In this document: positions 56,310 to 64,000 of the stretch, piece by piece | Layout of the letters: each line of letters opens with the position of its first letter | Numbering within the stretch: the stretch's first letter is position 1 | NCBI GenBank assembly: GCA_028673005.1 | Contig: CM054113.1 | Location: 39,560,117 to 39,624,116, forward strand | Direction: 5' to 3' | DNA length: 64,000 nt | From: Tanypteryx hageni | Lineage: Eukaryota > Arthropoda > Insecta > Odonata > Petaluridae | Made by a program: the position numbers and the translations under genes | Notes under the pieces: generated by a model | Told to the model about the DNA's origin: nothing | The model's input: the letters and a program-made list of their open reading frames with translations, nothing else | The model's database searches: none

Positions 56310-58599
56310 GTGAGTGTTCTCCTCGACATTTCCTCTCCTTCTCCCTCTCTCTCCCCTCCGTCTTTCCCTCTTCCTATCGCCCCATCCCTCTAAGGACGAC
56401 CGCTTCCCCTTCTAACTCTGAAAATAAGGCGGTACTCCACCGACACCCCGGGGAACTCCGTTGCGACACCTATCTATCCCAGAAGCCCACTATATGAGTG
56501 AAGAGACAGAGAGGTGTTAGACCGTCAAATCTGTCTCTCCCTTAAGCGGAGCCTCTAACTGTGGAGCCTTATCTTAACTGGGGGCCTTTGTCTTAGGAAC
56601 ACCTTCTATCCGGAACGCGAATATAGCGGGTGATATCTGGATATCTGATATGGAGTTTAGGAAGGTCAGAGTATATTGTTGGGATGCAGTTGGAAGGAAA
56701 AAAAGATGGGATAGGAAAAAATAGTGGCAGGAGGAGGCTATAAGGCAAGAGGGTGGTAAAGAATGGGGTTGGAACGAATCGAACGTTATTGAGAGAATGT
56801 CTGAACTGCGGCCAAAATACCAATCGTGTGTGGGATTAGCAAGGTAGCGCCATTGTTTTTGTGGGAAAATGGATTGTCGCATTAACTCATCATCCACAAA
56901 TTGAATTGCAAAATGGAGGATCTGCTATGAAAGAAAAGATGTTAGGTAATAGCTAAAAAGTTAATACAAACAATTGAACTATTTTTAAGTGCAAGAGTTT
57001 TCTCCTTCTTCCTCCTTAACTTTCAATCAATATTATTAGATGATTTATGACAAGAGAATTTTCTATTCATCTATTAATAAACGCTAATAATTAAATGGAT
57101 TTGCGTTTAGTTTTTCATAATTTTACATTTCCAGAATTACCTGAAAAATTTATTCATTAAATTTTTATTTTTGAATAAAAACTGTAAAATACGCGCTCAC
57201 GTGTTTTCATTTGACTCTAGTGAGTATTCATAAAATACTTCAGTTTTTATTTATAAACTCATTGCATACATTGAGCTACAATTAGATATCTACGCATGTT
57301 AATTTTTATAAAAATGATCGTAATAGAATGAGAAGCGCAGGGCCTTGACCTCAGTCCTTACCCTTCCCTTTCCCTTCCAGATTTTACCCTAACTCTTTCC
57401 TTTAACACACCCTAATGTCCCTATATGCTCCCTTCAAAAAGCATGCCAAGGAATGTATAAAAATTCTTTTAGTGGAAGTTATGTAAGCCTGGACAATAAT
57501 TTAGCTCTCATTTTTAGTGAGAATTCTTTTGTTTTATTACTAATAATTCTATACTCTTAGTAAGGATTCAATCGTATTGCTAAAGTTACCCGTTGACTTA
57601 TATTGATTTATATAAAGATATAAATAACAGAAAAATCTTTCTACGGCTCCTTCAATAGCTTTTGGAACTCTATGAAATATTGACATAGCTGAAATGAATA
57701 CTTTGAGAAGATTAAATCTCCACATCCTTGATTATACTTGTGATATAATAACTCAGTAGAGGGTGACAAAGTTTGTCTATTTGTAGCGGATTACTAATGT
57801 GGTAATAAGAGGATTTTTAAATCAATACTCATATATTCAAGAGAATGAGAATAAATATATTCATTTACTATGAGAATTAAGATTATTTTTCATGCTATAA
57901 AAATAGTGAAGTATCTTTTTTAAAAACTAAGGTTTTAACAGATCTCGTCATTTGTCTCAATCACGTTTTTCATAAAATTGTGACGGATTTAAAATTTGAT
58001 TAAGCAGAAATAATGGATTATGCCAATACATTCATTAATGCAATGTGAATGGTAAATATGCATCGAAAACTCTTTTGTATACTCTTGTAAATCTTTGTCG
58101 TCACATATAAATCACATTACCGACTTTGACTGGAAAAAATAACAAAAAGCCACTAAATCAATCGCACGAGTCCTCATCGCAGAAGTATTTAAAAAGTGAC
58201 GCGCGCCCATTGTCCATAAAGACTTCCACTTTACGACGACGATGGCGCCTAAAATGAGTAAAATCCTAATTTATTAGGCTGGCGATTTCTCATGTTGAAA
58301 TAGAAGAAACAATGCCAGAATTACGTGTCAGCTATAAAAAAGAACAAATTACCGCTATGACTCCCGTCTCTACGCGAAAAACGTCAAACACGTTAAATTG
58401 TCCAATAGAATACAAATGAGTCTGCGAGGCCCATAATACCCGAGTTTTTTTTAGGTGAATTGCATTGATCTGCTTCTTTCTTATTATTATTTTCGAATGA
58501 AGGTCATTAGTCTCCTACATTTAAATAGAAACGTGTAGGCTAACTTCAATCCGAGGCACAAATAATTAGACAAACGAAAAATGAGAGAGCATATTAAAA

Positions 58600-58740
58600 A
58601 AATTTAAGGGTTGGCCTAAGGAAAGGTTAAGAGAAAAAGTGGGAAAGACACGGAGGAAGGATTGGATGGGGAGGTTAGAAGAGGTTAAGGGGGGACGGAG
58701 GGCCTGAGGGGACTTAAGGTGAGGAAAGTGAGATGGAGGG
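58600..58740. repeat. Purine-rich tract in Prm intron 2
   Basis: GGAAAGGTTAAGAGAAAAAG, then GGGGAGGTTAGAAGAGG and GGGGGGACGGAGGG on the plus strand, just before the GC-richer island. Confidence 0.6.
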
Positions 58741-59792
58741 AAGGGAGCCCCTTTGGACGCATACCTTCCGAAATAGAAGATCGCCCTTCCTCATCTCTCT
58801 CTCTCTCTTCCTTTGGCTGCATTCCAATGAGAGTTGCGTGGATCGCTTATGGCGGAGGGAAAATGTTTTTTCGGGAAAACCGCGGAGGAAAAACGCGTGC
58901 AGCCGCGCGGTCATCATCTCCTCCAGGGATCCGCATAATCCTCCTCTTTACCATACGACAGCGCAATTGCAGTTTTCAAAACGTCCTACTTTCGATTCAG
59001 GAAGATGGGCCCGAAAATATCGGATTAACGCGTATTTTTGCAGTACTTATTGTAAAGATATAGGAGAGAATCGACTTTTTCTTTGACAGTACAAAATTAA
59101 ATCTGGAATATTTGAATTTTCCGAATACGAATTTTAAAATCAATTCATTTACTTTAGTTTTGATCAAGATATACGTTATCCGTCAGTCCCGCTACATTGA
59201 GAGTATTTGTGAACGAAGTATTTCGCAGAAATGTCAGTTTGCGGGTAAAAATTTCCATTAATATTGTTATTGTATTTCTGTTTAGTACTTAAATTTGGTT
59301 TCTTCGAGTAATACTGTATACGATACGAAATTGATTATCTTATACTACAGATATGAAATTGTTATGAAAGATATTTTTATGAAGTTAATAGAATGCGCCG
59401 TAACTTTATGGCATTCCATAATTAACACGTTTATAAAATAAAATAACCTTTCAACGGAGATGAAAATTCGTTTAATTTTCTACGCAAGCGTTAAAGTATT
59501 TTTAAATCTACCATTTAGTCTGCTCGAACTTAGTTAATAGATATGACCCTTAAAATATTTGGATTTAAGCGAATTCTTTAAGACGGGGATAAAAATTTTC
59601 CTTCTTCCGTTGTGGAAATAGTAATTTATTGGGCGAATAAATTAATGTCGGGGGTTCCTACAGGCACTAGCCGACTTAGATTTCATCCTTATACAAGAAA
59701 ATGTCCGCCCACAAGGAATTTCCTCTGGGATAAGGGACGAGGTGCTTCAAGAGTAAAAGACTGGCTGACTAAAGGTCCAGATTTAGACGTCT

Positions 59793-59870
59793 GAGGGAGA
59801 GAGAGAGAAAGAGAGAGACAGAGGAGGAGCGGAGAGAGACGCAGGGGAAGGAGGAGGAAGAGGATAGTGT
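59793..59870. repeat. GA-rich tract in Prm intron 2
   Basis: GGGAGAGAGAGAGAAAGAGA followed by GGAGGAGCGGAGAGAGACG on the plus strand. Confidence 0.7.
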
Positions 59871-62800
59871 GAGTCAGGGGGGAACTTATTCCAACACCAC
59901 CGGTGAACACATTTGCAAGTTCTTATTTCGTTCATTCTAAAATATCTTTATTTGTTTAAAAGTTTCTATCCCTTATTTTATAAATTCGGCTTCATCCAGA
60001 TGTTTAAATGAAGAAAGTACTTGTAAAATCGACTCTAAAATCAATGTTGCCAACGTCACAATAATTGTATTTTAACTGCAAATATATTAAGTATGACCAT
60101 AAATATATAACTTTCTCAAACGTCTATACAGCATTGATTTTCCTTAAGTATTTATCTGAATGTCAAAAGACAGCTTATAGTGCACTCTTGAAAAAATTAA
60201 AGTAGTATTTTCAAAGGAGACCACAATTTTAATTACCAATTGTTATCAATTTTTGCAAATCGTTGAAAAGATCGCTTTCAAGAGCGATATTACAGGTATA
60301 TTTTTATGATAAGAAAATGTCAACACAAAACTAGACTGATGCTTTATGCATTTACTTTGTATACGTAATTAATTAATAAATAACGTAAACAAATCAATAA
60401 CAAAATGGATTTAAATATGTAAAAAAGAGCGTTATATATAGATACCCAAATTTGATACTTTGGTTATTTCATCTTTGGGTCCACGCATCCCTCATCAATT
60501 ACAGTGACTTAGTAGGGAAGGTGTTTTTGGCACCGGTCGTGGATAGGTAAAAATATATTACAGGAAGTTCCATCACAGAAAAATTCATATGTTAATATAT
60601 TCGGAAAGGACTCGCAATAAACATCCAATAGAGATTTTTGAAAACCTTTGAAATACTTGAAGATCATCGCGGATATTCCTAAGCATTGCTTCATAAATAA
60701 TGTGGTATTTCATACTCCTGCTTAAATTGAAGCAGTAAATTACATTAATTTCTTTGATGAAATGCTTTTCTTATAACGTATAGAATACCTTTACATTTTG
60801 AGAAATCTCGTTCGACAACGTTTAGAAATTAAAAGTTTAGTATCTGTATTTTTTAGAATTTCTCAGATTTAACATGTAAGCATCATAGCCCATGTGTAGT
60901 TTCAAAAGTTTTGCGGCTAGTCATGCTGTGCTTTTTGTAAAACTTATTGAGGAAGCTAGACGAAAACTAGTTTCTCTGAAATCATTTAGCTGGATGGTAC
61001 AATAGGAAACAAAACACGTTCCTGTGATTCAGTCGGAATTCTTAATCAATGAAATCATCGAGCTTATTGGTGCTATAAAGTAGTCACTAATACTGTAACC
61101 ATGGCTTATTTTTAAGCACCGTATTTTAAGATTAGAAGACTTTTCAGGAAAAACAGTATTTTGGTTCACCAAGGCATTTAGGAAGGGCAACGTCGTGTAT
61201 CACTTCCAGCCGTGATTAAGTCATATTTACAGAAAATATTAAGGCGTGATAACAGTTAAATATAACGTTTTAGATAAACTTCATTCGTAAAAGTAAATAG
61301 GGATGATCTAAAACATAAATAATTGCTTCAAGACTTGTATAGCTGTGTCCTGCGTGAATTCGGCATTCGCATTAATTAATGCTGTCGGAGTGTGCCGCAC
61401 ATGTCGCACGTATAGATAGTACCCTTTACTAATTGTACTTACTTAAACTTAAATGCAAGATGATTTTTAATATAATGGGATAAATAATAAATGGAATCTA
61501 TATGCAATAATGACATGTACGCTCAACTAGTCCTTTTTATTCTCCATCTCTTTTTACCAAACTTCGTCTGTTCTTCAATCTCCGTCACTTCCTCCTCTAG
61601 TTGTGGCCATGTAAGACCAATGTTTCTCTTATTCCGACAGCTTCAGTTTTTCTCGTTTTCTCCATTCACGGATCATTTTTTCCTGTGGGAGGTGGACCGA
61701 AATGAGGTGCTGCTGCTCGGTTTCCGTGCGTTTTTGCACATTGAATCATCACCTGTAGCTTCTAGCTAATAGTGTAGGCATATCTTTTCATTCTTGTAGC
61801 CATTGCGATATTAATACACGTAACGTTATTTATCCTAGATATGTATAAAATATTTATGACATCTGCACGAATTCTATTGCTCCGTGGCATTAGTCGCGCT
61901 ATTCAACCGGCTCATTAGAAACTAAAACATCGCAAACGTGCCGAAATTGTAATCACTGTGAGCGGAAATGTATTAAAGCGCAATAATAAAAATGTCCTCG
62001 TAATTCACGTTGCATAAGGATTCACTGTATCCATAAACAATTTTTTCACTATTAATTATACATAAAGTATATTTTAATGTTTTTGCGATGAATGATTGCC
62101 AATTGTTACATTTTGGGGATAAGTCGGTTCGTGAATGTTAGTACTGAATACCTTCGGTCTATAAGACGTGGCTGATTTTGGGAAGCATTTTTCTGGAAAA
62201 TAGTGCATCTTATATGCCGAAAAATACGGGTTGCTTTAGCGAGAATAAATAAATGGCTAATATGACAAGAAAAACATGCACCGATTTCTAGAGACAATTA
62301 AAATGTAAACATTTAAAAAATATAACTACGTAAACATAACAGTTATAAAGCAGTTATCGGGAGATTCATCAATTGATAACATATCTGCATACAAACTTCA
62401 TTTTCCAATAGCAAGTTATACATCAAACTAGAATATTTAACCAATAATAAAATACGCTTTAAAATATGGGATGAATTATATGGTTTTAGAATAAAAAATT
62501 GATTTTACGTTAAGTATATTTTCACTTACAGTTCTATCGAAACATACATTCCAAAATTAATAAATAATCAGATATTTTAATTTTAATTAAATGGTGATTC
62601 GTGAATCAAAAACCAAGTTAATTGTAGTTTTGAATTTAGGATCGCTAAAATGTTAGTTGCACTCGAAAAATATATAAAGGCATTTACGACAACATTCTCA
62701 TGAAATTCAAAGCTGAGGTTACATACCGTTGTTTACAGCAATCAGTTATACCGTAGCTGCTATACATAATTATTTCTTTGTTTGAATGACGTTTACTATT

Positions 62801-63004
62801 TATTATACAGGCTAATGTTACTCAGATTTATTCCTTTATTAAAAGCGCTAATGATACCAAACTGTCAAATAGCAATTACACGATTTAAATCTGGCCTACA
62901 ACATTTTCAAGCGAATCTCGCCGTAATTCTTAAATAAAGTAACGAAACCTATTTCGCTTGTTAACTTAATAATTAAAATGGTTTTCATTATCTCTTTGTT
63001 TCAG

Positions 63005-63091
63005 ATCGAGCGTGAGAAAGCCGACTTAAGTGTGCAGGTGATCCAGCTGTCCGAAAGGCTGGAGGAGGCTGAAGGAGGTGCAGAAAGCCAA
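63005..63091 (+). CDS. Prm: Paramyosin, coding exon 3
   Basis: An 87-base exon encodes residues 59-87, IEREKADLSVQVIQLSERL then EEAEGGAESQ. The heptad pattern of the rod continues unbroken from exon 2. The GGAE segment after LEEAE is a conserved feature of the paramyosin N-terminal rod. Acceptor TTTCAG (63001-63004 is TCAG) and donor GTGAGT (63092), both phase 0. An open frame starting upstream at 62978 and running past the donor is an artefact that includes this exon. Confidence 0.95.
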
Positions 63092-63866
63092 GTGAGTACG
63101 GGAAATCTGTGCATAGGGACCATAGTAACTATGCGATTAGTATTAAAATCAATAAAGTGGCACCATTAAAACTATGCCGAGGAAAAAGGGATGGATTCAT
63201 TCAACTTCCAAATATATTACAGCAACGTTACGAATGACTCATTCCAAATAAGTTTGCCAATCAAACTGATCGAATTACAGTTAATATGCGCGAGATAAGT
63301 TCATTAAAATTGATTAGAACAACCAAAAGAATATTTAATAATCACTGTGAAGATATATTTTGACCGAAACTGTTTTAACCTCTGCCTGTAATTACAATAT
63401 ATGGTAATTTTAACTGAAAAATAAAAAAATAAATTAGATCATAATCCAAAATATTTGCAATTAATATATTCATGTTAATGGATCTTCAAGTCATTTATTT
63501 TATTTCAAAGCCAGATATCTTTATTCTGGCATGAAAGAAATGTATACGTTGAAGGAACATGTCGTAGAGTAGGGATGGCAAATGATTTTTGCGTCGCGTG
63601 GCAAGAAAGTAATGTGAACCATCAGAATATTTCGCATGCCACTAGTTTACTCCTCTAATGAACTTAATATTTTATACAGGAAATACAATATTAAGCATGC
63701 CAAGTAAAATCGCACGTGTGCCACGTATTTGCCATCCTTGCCATAGAGTCTAAGGATTGAAAAAATTACAAAACCCTTGTAGTGAGCAAAAGTATGTCAC
63801 GGGATGACTAATTTTTCAGCATTTACCTAAGTTTTTCTGCCATCTCCCCTTTTTACTCTTCAAAAG
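63092..63866 (+). other. Prm: Prm intron 3
   Basis: 775 bp, phase 0, GTGAGT to CTCTTCAAAAG. The acceptor has a pyrimidine-rich run (CCCCTTTTTACTCTTC) and an AAAAG end. 63560-63740 contains a near-repeat: GTAGAGTAGGGATGGCAAAT and, inverted, ATTTGCCATCCTTGCCATAG (63728-63747). This is probably a small hAT-like or foldback remnant. Confidence 0.85.
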
Positions 63867-64000
63867 TTCGAGATTAACAAGAAACGAGACACTGAATTGG
63901 CTAAGCTGCGAAAGCTTTTGGAGGATGTCCACCTTGAATCCGAAGAAACCGCTCATTTGCTGCGTCGCAAGCACCAGGAAATTGTCGTCGACTTCCAGGA
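63867..64000 (+). CDS. Prm: Paramyosin, coding exon 4 (runs off the window)
   Basis: It encodes residues 88-131 and two bases more: [40 protein letters not shown] and VDFQ. The block [15 protein letters not shown] followed by KHQE is strongly conserved in paramyosins. The acceptor AAAAG ends at 63866. No donor is seen before the edge, so the exon continues outside. Full paramyosin is around 850-880 residues, so about 15 percent of the protein is present. The internal promoter for miniparamyosin known from Drosophila would lie further downstream, not here. Confidence 0.95.

Larger units (their letters stand above)
56310..63004 (+). other. Prm: Prm intron 2 (6.7 kb)
   Basis: Phase 0, GTGAGT to TTTGTTTCAG. 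It is mostly AT-rich with no recognisable exon or complete transposon. A GC-richer island at about 58720-58990 follows a purine-rich tract at 58600-58740 and includes a CT run at 58796-58810. A second GA-rich patch is at 59790-59870. Long first introns of muscle genes often hold enhancers; that is inference here. Small frames inside (for example 58719-59086 and 59612-59794) have no known domain. Confidence 0.85.

Noticed and set aside
58719..59086. Overlapping frames in Prm intron 2 as an extra exon or nested gene
   Set aside because: No splice-consistent join to paramyosin heptads and no domain; the region is better seen as a GC-richer non-coding island.
1..64000. CRISPR array, rRNA, operon, riboswitch or prophage
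   Set aside because: None seen; spliced exons and the transposon types show eukaryotic nuclear DNA.

Overview
The window is animal nuclear DNA, almost certainly from an insect. It is AT-rich, carries one protein-coding gene with spliced exons, and is otherwise packed with eukaryotic DNA transposons, Helitron-like elements and tRNA-derived SINEs. The transposon relics (hAT with DUF4371 and hAT dimerisation regions, mariner, THAP, PIF/Harbinger, piggyBac-like, Helitrons) are types common in arthropod genomes. I cannot place the species or order.

The only gene I can support is the 5' end of paramyosin (Prm), on the plus strand at the right edge. Four coding exons (55494-55610, 56253-56309, 63005-63091, 63867-64000) join in phase 0 with GT/AG borders. 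They give the first 131 residues of the muscle thick-filament protein; the rest lies beyond the window. A GC-rich, CpG-rich block with a TATA-like box lies upstream (about 54.7-55.5 kb). Intron 2 is 6.7 kb.

The remaining 54 kb looks intergenic and is built in layers. 1-1.1 kb is a purine-only-biased tract. 1.4-10.8 kb holds a small hAT-like MITE, copies of two dispersed repeat families (here called R1 and R2), a Helitron end and an unclassified element with inverted termini. 11.7-14.3 kb is a nested set: an R1 copy split by a hAT remnant that itself carries a younger R1 copy. 14.8-19.6 kb is a hAT element with a perfect 8-bp target duplication and a decayed transposase. 21.1-23.3 kb has a second hAT element with a MITE nested in it, then a piggyBac-like MITE with TTAA flanks. 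25-30 kb holds two adjacent perfect palindromes and relics of mariner, THAP, a SWIM-like insect gene family and PIF/Harbinger. 32-36.6 kb has a small Helitron with doubled 3' ends, an R2 copy interrupted by R1, and a SINE with a perfect 15-bp target duplication. 37-54 kb is mostly featureless AT-rich DNA with purine-rich tracts, two more hAT MITEs (44 kb) and a 1.7-kb Helitron (49.4-51.1 kb).

There is no operon, CRISPR array, rRNA or convincing functional tRNA gene. I saw no intact transposase or reverse transcriptase. The most informative content is the transposon stratigraphy, with target-site duplications that fix element borders exactly, and the exon structure of paramyosin. I did not find a clear new biological system.
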